DNA of 63,017 nt from Mycoplasma anseris ATCC 49234 (GTDB taxonomy: Bacteria > Bacillota_I > Bacilli_A > Mycoplasmatales > Metamycoplasmataceae), in contig NZ_JNJX01000003.1 of assembly GCF_000702805.1 (NCBI RefSeq), forward strand, positions 1-63,017. Direction: 5' to 3'. The position numbers and the translations under genes were made by a program. A model generated the notes under the pieces. That model made no database searches, had not been told where the DNA came from, and was given only the letters and a program-made list of their open reading frames with translations. Below are positions 26,918-39,285 of the stretch, in pieces (positions within the stretch are counted from its first letter, which is position 1; every line of letters begins with the position of its first letter).

Positions 26918-27289
26918 ATGTATGGCTTAATTTTTTATTTAAACAAAGACGTTTTAAAAGAAGCATATGGTTTAGAAAAAAACCATCATGATGCATATGA
27001 AGAAATAAGAGACATTTTAAGACATTATGGTTTTCATTGACTATCAAATAGTTTTTATTTTTCAAGAGGATTAAACAAACTAGTTCACGTTTTTCAGGCA
27101 GTAAAGCATTTAAAAGGTAAAGAATGATTTGTAAAATCTTTAGTAAGCTTAAATGTCTTTAAAATGGAAGATATGTCTGATTTCACTGAATATATTAGAT
27201 CTGATAAAGAATTGATTTTATTAGGTGAAGAAGAGGATGATACTGACATTGAAAAAGGAAAAACCAAATATAAAAGACCGCTTCTATAA
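26918..27289 (+). CDS. VapD-family protein (toxin-type endoribonuclease fold), probable active-site variant
   Basis: 123 aa, broken by two TGA(Trp) codons in the standard code. It aligns along its length with VapD: MYGLIF..LNKDVLKEAYG, AYEEIRDILRHYGF.W, FYFS, WFVKSLVSLNVFKMEDMSDFTEYI. VapD proteins have a Cas2/ferredoxin-like fold and are mRNA-cleaving toxins in some bacteria. The Asp that follows the first beta strand in canonical VapD (MYALAFDL) is Tyr here (residue 7), and the QGSVY motif reads SNSFY. RNase activity is therefore doubtful. There is an acidic tail, EEEDDTD. GGAGG ribosome site, own promoter and terminator. No VapX-like antitoxin is seen beside it. Family assignment is strong; function is uncertain. 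Confidence 0.85.
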
Positions 27290-27309
27290 ATTAATAATGG
27301 TCTTTTTTT
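27272..27309 (+). terminator. Terminator overlapping the end of the VapD-like gene
   Basis: AAAAGACC (27272-27279) pairs with GGTCTTTT (27299-27306) across a 19-base loop containing the stop codon, followed by T residues. Confidence 0.65.
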
Positions 27310-27336
27310 ATTATTTTTTTCTATTTAAATCTCAGA

Positions 27337-27355
27337 TTATCATTAATAATGATAA
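27337..27355. promoter_or_regulatory. 19-bp perfect palindrome (operator candidate)
   Basis: TTATCATTA-A-TAATGATAA, a perfect inverted repeat covering the -35 position of the promoter whose TATAAT is at 27362-27367. Its composition resembles Fur/PerR-type metal boxes (GATAAT/ATTATC half-sites), and the operon includes a cation P-type ATPase. The regulator itself is not in the window. Confidence 0.6.
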
Positions 27356-27361
27356 AACATA

Positions 27362-27367
27362 TATAAT
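27362..27367 (+). promoter_or_regulatory. -10 box of the lipoprotein/P-type ATPase operon
   Basis: TATAAT, 20 bases before ATG 27388; the ribosome site AGGAGAG lies between them. Confidence 0.7.
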
Positions 27368-27387
27368 ATTATTATTTTAGGAGAGAA

Positions 27388-29070
27388 ATGAAAAAGAAAT
27401 TTTTAATTGGTTGTTTAACATTAACTGGAATTTCTTTAAGTGGTTTATCAATAAGCTGCAGTAGAGAAACCAATGAAGTTGATTTTGCAATTCCTTTTAG
27501 TATTAAAGATGAACGTGCTAAATCATTACAAAAATTAGTCAATAAGTTTAATCAAGAAAATTTAATCAAAAATAAAGATGATAAACCTGTTGTTTTAAAC
27601 TTTTATCAATCAAGACAAGACCTTTATCAAAAATTATCAATTCAATTAAAAACTAATGATCCAGCCATAGCAAGTATATTGATGTATTATCCTTCTGCTT
27701 CAAGATTAATTTTTTCTTATAAAAAGGAAATTGAAGTATCTGATGTAGTGTCTTCAAGTAATATTCTTCCTGAATTTTTAAAAACCAATCAATATATTAA
27801 TACTGAACATCCTAATTCATATTACATTTTACCTTCAGCAAATAGCACTGATATGTTAGTTGCTAATAAACTTAATTTAGGATATGTTTTAAATGAATTA
27901 GACAAGAAAATTAAAGAAAACAATATTAAAAAAAATGTTATTGCTTCAGAAAATGCTGATTTGTTAAATGAAGCTTTAAATCATTATAAAAAAATTAGTT
28001 CAGAAAATGAAGGAATCAAAAATGCTATTGAAAATTTTTGGGGTTTAGCTAAAAAAAATATTGATGTTAATATTTTAAATACACTAAATTTAGAATACAC
28101 AGATGATATTTTTAAATATAATTATGATTTGCTAAAAATCGCAAATGATTTTGGAAGAATAATAAATATTAATAAGCAAGACAAAACTGAAAAAAAAGTG
28201 TTTTATCATAAACATATTGCCAATTTTATTTATTCCTTAGCATTTAATGAAGCTAATGCTAATTTTGATGATTATTTCTTAAAATATAATTCAAATAATC
28301 TTTTAAATTACGATGTTATTTATAATCAAGAAACACCTGAGTCTAAAACAATAAAAACCGTGTTTGAAAAAATCTCAGACACTATTAAAAATGGGGGATT
28401 ACAAATTGATGCAACCATTAATTCTTTAAACCGTATTTTGCCACCAGCAGCTTATGATACTATTTTTTCAATTAGTACTAATAATGCTTATAACTGAATA
28501 ACAAACGGGCAAACAATTCAAGATAAAAATGGAACAAATATCAATTCTATTCTAAAAAAAGATGACTTTATTTTTAAACAAGCCCCAACTAAAAATCAAG
28601 TATCACAAACAAAAGGTTCATTTTTGATTCAAGGTTTGAATATTATGGGAATTAGTCATTTTAATCAAAAAGATAAAACTGTGAAAAGATTTTTTAATTG
28701 GTTATATTCAGCTGAAAATAAGCGTGACTGAAATGGACTTGGTGAAAATAACCCTTTTATTAAATCTTTAACACCAATTGAATTTTTTGCTTATCAAAAC
28801 AATTACATTTTCCCATCGAATAATTTTTTAAATAATTATGACAACAAATCATTGAACAAAAATGAATCAAATTTAAATTTAATTTCGGAAATCAATAAAA
28901 TTAAAACAAATGAGAATGCTGTTTTCGAAGAACCAGTTGATGGCAATAGTGATTATTTTAGAAATAAATTAATTTCAATTATGAAACAATATTATCTATA
29001 TGGTTTACGTAATACTGATAATCAACGTGATTTTGAATGATTTATTAATGCTTTAGAAAAAGAAATATAA
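27388..29070 (+). CDS. Solute-binding-type lipoprotein (P80-like)
   Basis: 560 aa with signal peptide and lipobox ending SISC (Cys about residue 24), so lipid-anchored on the outer face. The mature part begins VDFAIPFSIKDERAKSLQKLVNKFNQEN, then LNFYQSRQDLYQKLSIQLK and ILMYYPSASRLIF, which follows the beta-strand/helix pattern of family-1 extracellular solute-binding proteins and of the mycoplasma P80 lipoproteins. No permease is adjacent. Instead the P-type ATPase gene follows after 18 bases with its own GGAG site, so the two are probably one transcript behind the palindrome at 27337. Substrate unknown; a metal or small-molecule binder is suggested only by the neighbour. TGA(Trp) at 28495 and 29038. 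Confidence 0.8.
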
Positions 29071-29088
29071 AAATAAAAAAGGAGAATT

Positions 29089-31968
<2,880 letters not shown>

Positions 31969-31973
31969 ATGAA

Positions 31974-32005
31974 AAAACAAGGATTTCAAATTCCTTGTTT
32001 TATTA
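31974..32005. terminator. Bidirectional terminator between P-type ATPase and dnaI-like gene
   Basis: AAAACAAGGA, eight-base loop, TCCTTGTTTT, with T-rich sequence on both strands between convergent genes. Confidence 0.85.
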
Positions 32006-32914
32006 TTTTTTGATTTTAAAAGTCTCAGTTCCATTTGATATTAAGCTTTTAAAAAGCTGTTCTACTTTTTCTAAACCCGTATTGTATTTATCTTTAGAAT
32101 TAAAAATAATTGGATATTTAGGGTCAAGGATGTCAATCGGACTTGATACAAAAGTAATCCGATTATTAATTTGACGATCAGATAAAATGTTGATTAACAA
32201 ATTAATGAAATTTTCACTTTTTGCTCCAATTCCCATCCGATCTAAAAATAAATAATCAACATTAATTAATAAATTTTTAACATTTGAAATTACTTCATTG
32301 TTTTTTAAATTGGTATAAATAAAATTATTTAAAATGTTGATATCTAATCAAGCAACTGTTTTATTTTTTAAAGTTGCAAAAACCATTGATAAATATTTAA
32401 AAACACTTCTTGAATAAATAAAATTTTCATCAATTAAATAAAGGCCAGTTTTAATTGGATCTAAATTGGTTAATTGTTTGATTTTGGTTTGTAAATTTGG
32501 AGGGAATTTCTTAAAAGCTTTATAAGCTTCTAATAACACACTTCTTGGTTTATTTTTATTAGCAATTGTTAAATATTCATAAACATCATTATCTAATGGG
32601 CAAATGTTGGTTAGCCAGAAATTATTTAGCATTTTTTGTTTTTTATACACCACTGAATTAGAAATATCAATATCTAGTTGACCCAAAGAATTAATAATTA
32701 ATCTTCATTGCGGACCATTATTATTTTGCTGATAAGCATCATAATATCTTAATAAAAAAGTCATGCCTTGCTTAATTTGGAAATCAGATAAATTATATTT
32801 GGCAATAAGCTCTTTAATTTTTGGGTGTTCTAGAACATCTTTATATAATTTATCTTTTTCAGCTTGTTCTTTTTCATCGATTCTTATAACTGAATCCAAA
32901 AGTGATTTCTGCAT
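32003..32914 (-). CDS. dnaI: DnaI-like primosomal protein (helicase loader) with degenerate ATP site
   Basis: 303 aa. The N-terminal part (KIKELIAKYNLSDFQIKQGMTFLLRYYDAY) and position after a dnaB-like gene identify it as the mollicute counterpart of DnaI, the AAA+ loader of the replicative helicase. Where Walker A (GxxGxGKT) should follow the GLYL strand near residue 158, the sequence is LIDENFIYSRSVF, with no P-loop. The Walker B region near residue 222 reads YLFLDRMGIG, where a second acidic residue is expected. ATP hydrolysis therefore looks lost. Ribosome site AAGGAG; 8 bases separate it from the dnaB-like gene. Assignment rests on context and partial motifs. Confidence 0.72.
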
Positions 32915-32922
32915 AACTCTCC

Positions 32923-33819
32923 TTAATTATCTCAATTATCTTCATTGGCAAGATCCAACATAAATTCACTGGTTTTTTCTATATTTTGTGAATTATTATA
33001 ATGTGAATAATGGCTAAAAATAAAATCATTTTTTGCTTTGGACATATAAGCCATTTGCAATTCTTTATCAATTTCATCTGCTTCAAACAATTTCTTATTT
33101 GCATAATCTTTTGCGATTTTTTCAATATATTTAACAACAATACATTTATTAATATTCATTGAATAATTGATAAATAAATTAATTTGGTGGTCTTGAAAAC
33201 CTAATTTAGTTAAATGTTTAATCATTAATAATTGACTAGGGCTTGGTTCTTTTTTAAGAATATATGATATATATTCTTCACTTTTTAGTTGTTTTTTAGC
33301 AACACTTTGATCTGATAATTCAAAATCATATGTCTGAACCTCATTATGAACATAATTATCTAAATCGAAAACCTCATGATATTTTTTGGAAATTTCTAGC
33401 ATTGAATTCTTATTAAAATGAAAATTAGCTTTTTTATTAATTAATTCATCAAATCTTTTTTGACCAATTTTTTTAATTAAAAGATTGGCTATAATTTTAT
33501 TTTTCACAATATTATTAGCGCTTAACGGTTTTTTTAATTCAAATAACAACATACCATCATTTGTTTTATAAGATTTTAATAAACCTAAGGCTTCAAGCAT
33601 TTCTCTAGCTTCTATTACATTACTATTATCAAAAGAAAGAAATTCTTGGGTATCTTGTAAATCAAAAGTATCTTGGTGATGATTAATTGAAAAGAGATCA
33701 AATAAATATTGATAAAAAGAAATGGCCTTAATACCTAAAATAGGAGAATAGAATAATCTCAAATTTTCTAAATCAACATGATCAACATTATCATTATTTT
33801 CAATTAAAAATTTTTGCAT
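32923..33819 (-). CDS. dnaB: DnaB/DnaD-type replication initiation protein
   Basis: 298 aa. The N-terminus (NLRLFYSPILGIKAISFYQYLFDLFS) is the winged-helix start typical of Firmicute DnaB (replication initiation and membrane attachment) and DnaD. The C-terminal half (PSPSQLLMIKHLTKLGFQDHQINLFINYSMNIN) matches a DnaD-like domain, and the C-terminus is acidic. It would act with DnaI to load the replicative helicase. A strong AAAGGAGG site precedes the start. It heads the two-gene operon with dnaI; an inverted repeat sits in its promoter spacer. Not the DnaB/DnaC helicase itself. Confidence 0.82.
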
Positions 33820-33840
33820 TATTCACCTCCTTTAATTTTA

Positions 33841-33869
33841 TTTATATTTGCGCATTCATGCGAGATTAG
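33841..33869 (-). promoter_or_regulatory. dnaB-dnaI promoter with inverted repeat in the spacer
   Basis: On the minus strand a TATAAA -10 (33841-33846) has a perfect dyad CGCAT-TC-ATGCG (33851-33862) directly upstream, in the -10/-35 spacer. G+C-rich arms stand out in this AT-rich gap. Operator is inference. Confidence 0.45.
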
Positions 33870-34154
33870 TGTATAAATTATGAAACAAGTGCTGGTTTTT
33901 TTATGCTTTTATAACAGTTTTTTCTTAATTTAAATTCATGTTGATTTTGTTATTAACATATCACATTCAATAAATAACATTCTATATACAATATTTTTTT
34001 TAAAAAACCATATTTATTAACAAAAAAATGTTGTCAAAATTCTCAATTTTTTAAAGAGAATTTTTGGTTATTTTTTTATGTTTTTTATTGTGAAAAATAA
34101 ATAAAAAAAACTCCTATTTTTTATATTAAGTATAAAAAGGAATTTTTTATGTAT
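33870..34154. other. AT-rich intergenic region between exonuclease gene and dnaB-dnaI
   Basis: I find no ORF, tRNA or clear DnaA-box cluster. It holds a hairpin AAAATTCTC...GAGAATTTT at about 34037-34065 of unknown use, and the terminator of the exonuclease gene at its right end. Confidence 0.5.
34110..34150 (-). terminator. Terminator after the 5'-3' exonuclease gene
   Basis: On the minus strand an imperfect stem built from TCCTTTTTATA and TATAAAAAATAGGA around CTTAA, followed by a long T run. Confidence 0.6.
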
Positions 34155-35048
34155 TTAAAAGATTTCTAACGAAATTAGTTTGTTTTTAATTTCATTAAGT
34201 TCTAAATCGTCAAGAATTTTAAAAGTTTCATTAGTTAATTGCATATTGGATAATTTTAAATTAGATAAATCATTAGTTTTAATTTCAAAATCAGTTCTTA
34301 AAGTAGCTAAATATTTATCTCTTTGAGCATCTTGCTTATAATCAATTAACTTTTCTTTAACTTTAGGTCTGATATTATCTAAATTTTGATAAATATTTTC
34401 TAATGTATCAAATTCTTTTAATAAACCACTAACAGTTTTAGGGCCTAAGCCTGGCACACCCTTAAAATTATCACTGCTATCACCAACTAAAGCTTTATAA
34501 TCGATAACTTGTCTTGGTTTAAAGTCATAATATTCATTAAAGTTATTTAAATTTAAAATAATATTTTCTGATTTATATTTCTTTATAATGGCAACGTTTT
34601 CATTAATCAATTGATTTAAATCTTGATCAGCTGAATAAATTAGGATTTGGTGATCATTTTGAAACTTAGTTGTTAATTTGGCAATGATATCATCAGCTTC
34701 AAAACCATCAACATATTCATTGGCAAATTTGCATGATGTTAATAATTCTTGAATTTTTTCTAATTGTTTATGAAAATCAACTGGTGCTTTTTGACGATTT
34801 CCTTTATATTCGGTAAACAATTCATGTCGAAATGTTTTTTTTCTGGAATCAAAGGCAAAAAAGATAAATTCCGGATCCACTGTTTTAATTAAAGAAAAAA
34901 AACTATTAAAAAAGCCTACTATAGCATTGGTTGGAAAACCTTTAGAAGTTTGGATTGCTTGACCATTAAAAGTTGCATACATTGTTGCATAATAAGAACG
35001 ATATGCTAAATATGTTCCATCAATCAATAAAATTTTGTTTTTAACCAT
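34155..35048 (-). CDS. 5'-3' exonuclease (PolA N-terminal domain-like)
   Basis: 297 aa, matching the stand-alone 5'-3' exonuclease/flap nuclease of mollicutes, which corresponds to the N-terminal domain of DNA polymerase I without the polymerase. Metal-binding motifs: LLIDGTYLAYRS near the start, FFAFDSRKKTFRHELFTEYKGNR, GFEADDIIAKL, YSADQDLNQL, and the helix-hairpin-helix GDSSDNFKGVPGLGPKTVSGLL. It would remove RNA primers and flaps. The gene overlaps the end of dnaE by 8 bases, so the pair is translationally coupled. Confidence 0.95.
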   Translation of the reverse strand: MVKNKILLIDGTYLAYRSYYATMYATFNGQAIQTSKGFPTNAIVGFFNSFFSLIKTVDPEFIFFAFDSRKKTFRHELFTEYKGNRQKAPVDFHKQLEKIQELLTSCKFANEYVDGFEADDIIAKLTTKFQNDHQILIYSADQDLNQLINENVAIIKKYKSENIILNLNNFNEYYDFKPRQVIDYKALVGDSSDNFKGVPGLGPKTVSGLLKEFDTLENIYQNLDNIRPKVKEKLIDYKQDAQRDKYLATLRTDFEIKTNDLSNLKLSNMQLTNETFKILDDLELNEIKNKLISLEIF

Positions 35049-38025
35049 TGATTACACTCCATTCTTTTAACAAATATTTTGATTCGTCCTTTTTAATAAT
35101 TTTCACTTTTACAATTTTTTTATCAAATTCTTTTCAATTGTCAATTTTTGAGTAATTTAAAATTGTAATTTTTTTAGTTGAATCTTGTAATTCAATTACA
35201 TAATATGGTTTGCCATATGCTGAGGTTTTTTCAGATATTCGATTGCAAAATAAAGTTGTTAAGTATTCAACATTGTTATGCATATCTCCTAAACGTGATC
35301 CTTCAATTTCATAATTTTCAGTAATTGAAAAATTATAAATTTGTCCCAATAAATTTATTTCATTTTGGTTTTCTTCTTCGATATCGCTTTTTAGTATTTC
35401 AGTTGGCTTATAATTATTGATCATTTCCTGAGTTTCTTTTGAGTCAATTTTATTAATAAACATTTTTAAAATGATTAAGGTGTCACTATTGTCTTTAGAT
35501 ATTTCTGACAACATTGTTTTTTGATTTAATTTAAATTCTTTTAACGCATTGGCTTTAATCAATAATTCAATACTACTTAAACCAAATGATTTTAAATTTT
35601 GTGTCCTTAATAAGAAATGAAAAAAGTTTAGATACTTACCATTGGTTTTTCGTTCATGTACAAGCATTTTAGTAGTTTCAGGGCCAAATCCTTTAATCAT
35701 ATTTAAAGGTAAGATTATTTTATTATCTTTAATAATTGCTTTATCTTCTGAATCATTAATTGTAGGTGGTAAAACTTCAATATTTAATTCCTTGGCTTCA
35801 TTAACAAATCTTGATATTGTGTCTTGATTGCCATGAGCAGAAGAAATAATGGAAGCAAAAAATTCTAAAGGATAATGAGTTTTTAAATATGCCATTTGAT
35901 AAGAAATTTTAGCATAACTAACAGCATGTGATTTATTAAAACCATAGTCAGCAAAAGCTTCAATAGATTCAAAAATTTGGTTTGCCTTGGTTTCGTCATA
36001 TCCGTTTTTAATTGCAGCATTCACAAATTTGGTCTTTTGTTCAATCATTTCTTCAAATTTCTTTTTAGAAATAATTCTTCTTATCATATCAGCTTCTGCA
36101 TAATCAAAACCAGCTATTTTTTGAACTATTTCCATAATTTGTTCTTGATAAATAATGATGCCATAAGTAGAAGCTACAATAGCATCAAATTCTTTACTGA
36201 TTGATTCAATTTTAATTTTCCTATTCTTTCTTTCGGCATAAGTTTTAAGATGTTCCATAGGTCCGGGTCTATATAATGAGATAATAGCAACAATATCATC
36301 AAATGAATTAACTTTAATTTGTCTTAAAGCATTATTCATGCCATAACTTTCTAATTGAAAAACTCCAATAGTTTTACCTTTAGTTAATAATTCAAATGTT
36401 TTTTTATCATCATATGCAATGGTTTCTAAATCTAATTCAATTCCTCTTTGGACTTTTATTAAATTCAATATTTCCTGAATTGTAGTTAATGTTTTTAAAC
36501 TCAAAATATCCATTTTAAGCAATCCAAAAGATTCTAAATATTCCATACTAATTTGGGTTTGCTGAATATGATTTTCTACTAAATAAGTTGGGATTTTTTT
36601 AATGATTGAATCTGATGAAATAACAATTCCAGCTGCATGGGTCCCAGTTTGGCGATAAAAACCTTCTAATTTATTGGCTTCTTTCAAAACTCTTTGAGGC
36701 AATTCAAAATCTAAATTACTAATTTTATTTAACTCATTAGCAAAACGTTTATTAGAATGAAATTCTTCCAATAAATCAATATCTTTTGAAGAAATGCTTT
36801 TAGAAATATCATTAATTGAACTTGGATTAACCTTATAAGCTCTTAAAACATCTCTAATTGCTGATTTTTTGCCTAAAGTCGCAAAAGTAACAATATTGGC
36901 AACCCTTGAAAAACCATATTTTTGAATTAAATATTCAATAACTTCTTCACGGCGGTTATCTTGAACATCCACATCAATATCAGGCATAGTAATTCTTTTA
37001 GGATTTAAAAAACGTTCAAAAATTAAGTTGTATTTAATTGGATCAATTGTAGTAATACCTAAAATATAACTAACTAAAGATCCAGCAGCACTTCCTCTTC
37101 CTGGTCCAATTGAAATGTTTTTTGATTTTGCTCAATTGATTCAATCTTGAATAATTAAAAAATAATCTTCAAAATTCAAACTTTTAATTATTTGTAATTC
37201 ATATTCTAAACGTTTAACATATTCAATTGTTCAAGAAGATTTATTGAATTTTTTTACAATGTTTTCTTTTAATAAATAATCTAAATATTCACTTGAACTC
37301 ATATTTAAATTATTTTCAAATTTAGGAAGAAAATAATTATTTTGTTCCAATGGTATATATAGAGATTTTAAAAAATTATTTGTCTGTGAAATCAATTCAT
37401 TGTATATTTGCAAATTATTTTCAATATTAAAAACAAGTGGTTCAAAAAAAGAAGTAATTGGTGCTTTTTCGCTCATTGAAAAAAGCACTTTCATGATGTT
37501 ATTTTCTTCAATATCAATAATTGCATTATGATTAATTAATAAAACTTTAGACCAGTTTTGTTGAATAAATGCCTGATTATTTTCTAAATCAAAAGATTGA
37601 AACGAATAATAATAATTAAAATGTTGAATAATTTTGTTTGTTTGTTTATACACACCTAAAATTGGGTGTTCTACAAATAATAAATCTTCATTATTTCAAA
37701 TATCATCAACTTTTATTGCTTTTTGACTTAATAATTCATATGAAAGCTTTTTTAAATCCATAAATCCATTTTTGTTTTTAGCATAAACAATATAACGATA
37801 AGGTTTATTATCTACATATAATTCACAATCTAAAGCAAAAATAGGTTTCAAATTTGTATTAAAGCATTTATTTAATATTTCCCCGTAACTAAACATATTA
37901 TTATGTTCAGAAACAACAAAATATTCAACATTTTGTTGTTTTAAAATTTCAAATAATTTTTCAGTCGTTATAACGCTTTCTAAAAAAGAAAAAGTTGTAT
38001 TTAAATGTCCATTAATTAATTTCAT
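35041..38025 (-). CDS. dnaE: DNA polymerase III subunit alpha, DnaE type
   Basis: 994 aa. N-terminal PHP domain (LNTTFSFLESV, VSEHNNMFSYGEILNKC), then the C-family polymerase core with catalytic-loop sequence MPDIDVDVQDNRREEVIEYL near residue 347, TGTHAAGIVIS, GVFQLESYGM, RPGPM, IIYQEQIM and FNKSHAVSYAKISYQMAYLKTHYPLEF, and a short C-terminal OB-like part. Mollicutes usually carry both PolC and DnaE; this is the DnaE copy. The ATG 38025 has no Shine-Dalgarno and lies 6 bases after TATCAT (minus strand), so it may be leaderless. It forms an operon with the exonuclease gene. Confidence 0.95.
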
Positions 38026-38031
38026 ATAAAT

Positions 38032-38037
38032 ATGATA
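38032..38037 (-). promoter_or_regulatory. -10 box (TATCAT) of dnaE, leaderless start
   Basis: TATCAT on the minus strand, six bases before the dnaE ATG; no ribosome binding site. Confidence 0.5.
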
Positions 38038-38097
38038 TATTTTTTAATTTAATTAATTAAAAAATGCCTTCAATTTTAGGAAAATATTGGGAATAAA

Positions 38098-38120
38098 AAT
38101 TAAACCTTAACAATTAAGGC
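38098..38120 (-). terminator. Weak terminator after thiI
   Basis: CCTTAA-TTG-TTAAGG on the minus strand followed by TTTAATTTTTA. Confidence 0.5.
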
Positions 38121-38121
38121 C

Positions 38122-39276
38122 TTATTCATTGATATTAGCAATAATTTTTTTATAAGTAATGTTTTCTAAAATTTTATCTTCTAACTCATTTAACTTTGTT
38201 AATTCGGCTTCTAATTTCTTGGCTTCTTCTATGTTTGGCTTAGTGATTGGTTTTTTAGGTGCAAACAATTCGCATGTTTCACATGCCTTGATGATTGATA
38301 AATGAAAAGTATTAATTTCATTGGCTATCTTAATTGTCTCATTTTTATCAAATGATATTAAAGGTCTAAATACTGGCAAATCACTTGCTTCAGATATTGT
38401 ATGAATAGATTCAAGGGTTTGGCTAGCCACTTGCCCTAAACTTTCACCATTTGATATTGCTTTAATATTTAATCTTTTAGCCAATTTATTAGCAATTCGA
38501 TAAAAACTTCTTCTCATTAAAGTGATCTTATATTTTTGATTAGAAGTAAGTCCAATGTAATTCATTAAATCTGAATAATTTAATTGATATAAATAAGCAT
38601 TGCCTTGGTATTTGGCTAATTCCTTAATCAAATCTTCTACCTTTTTGACAGTTGTATCATCAGTTTGTGGTGGAGTAATAAAGTTTAAAAATGTTACTTT
38701 TAGACCTCTTTTTTGCAATAAATAAGCAGCAACTGGTGAATCAATCCCACCACTCATTAAATGTAATACATTTCCTTCAGATTTTAAGGGCATGCCTCCT
38801 AAACCTTTTATTCGATCAATAAAGATATAACTATATTTATCTCTTATTTCAATTGAAATTTCCAAATCAGGGTTTGTTAAATTAACGTTGGCATTACGTC
38901 TTCGTCTTAAAACAATTCCACCAAAATGCATATTTACTTCATTAGAAGTCATTGGAAAGTTCTTATCATGTCTTTTTGCATTGATTGCAAATGAATTAAA
39001 TTCTTTGTCTTTGATCAATTCTAAAATCATATCCTCAATGTCTAATAAATTTGATTCTACTTGATAAACAATTGAATATGAACTAATTCCGAAAATATAT
39101 TGTAAGGCTTTTAAATTGGCTTCAGAATAATTTAAAAAGGCACGATCATATTCCATTTTTAAATCTTCTTTAGCAACAAAAAGTAAAATATTTTCTTTTA
39201 ACTTATTGATAAAATCAATTTTATTTTCGCCTTTTAAAGTTAATTCCCCATATCTAATTAATATTTTTTTAGTCAT
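38122..39276 (-). CDS. thiI: tRNA 4-thiouridine synthase ThiI
   Basis: 384 aa. N-terminal ferredoxin-like and THUMP domains (IRYGELTLKGENKIDFI, RHDKNFPMTSNEVN), then the PP-loop ATP pyrophosphatase domain with SGGIDSPVAAYLL near residue 172 and the TPPQTDD segment. There is no C-terminal rhodanese domain, as in Bacillus ThiI. It adenylates U8 of tRNA and inserts sulfur supplied by a cysteine desulfurase. It follows the ezrA-like gene after 9 bases. In B. subtilis ezrA, nifZ and thiI are neighbours; the nifZ desulfurase gene is missing here. Confidence 0.95.
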   Translation of the reverse strand: MTKKILIRYGELTLKGENKIDFINKLKENILLFVAKEDLKMEYDRAFLNYSEANLKALQYIFGISSYSIVYQVESNLLDIEDMILELIKDKEFNSFAINAKRHDKNFPMTSNEVNMHFGGIVLRRRRNANVNLTNPDLEISIEIRDKYSYIFIDRIKGLGGMPLKSEGNVLHLMSGGIDSPVAAYLLQKRGLKVTFLNFITPPQTDDTTVKKVEDLIKELAKYQGNAYLYQLNYSDLMNYIGLTSNQKYKITLMRRSFYRIANKLAKRLNIKAISNGESLGQVASQTLESIHTISEASDLPVFRPLISFDKNETIKIANEINTFHLSIIKACETCELFAPKKPITKPNIEEAKKLEAELTKLNELEDKILENITYKKIIANINE

Positions 39277-39285
39277 AAAAGCTCC

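Noticed and set aside
33870-34154. Replication origin
   Set aside because: The gap is AT-rich and near replication genes, but I see no DnaA-box cluster, and dnaA/dnaN are not adjacent.
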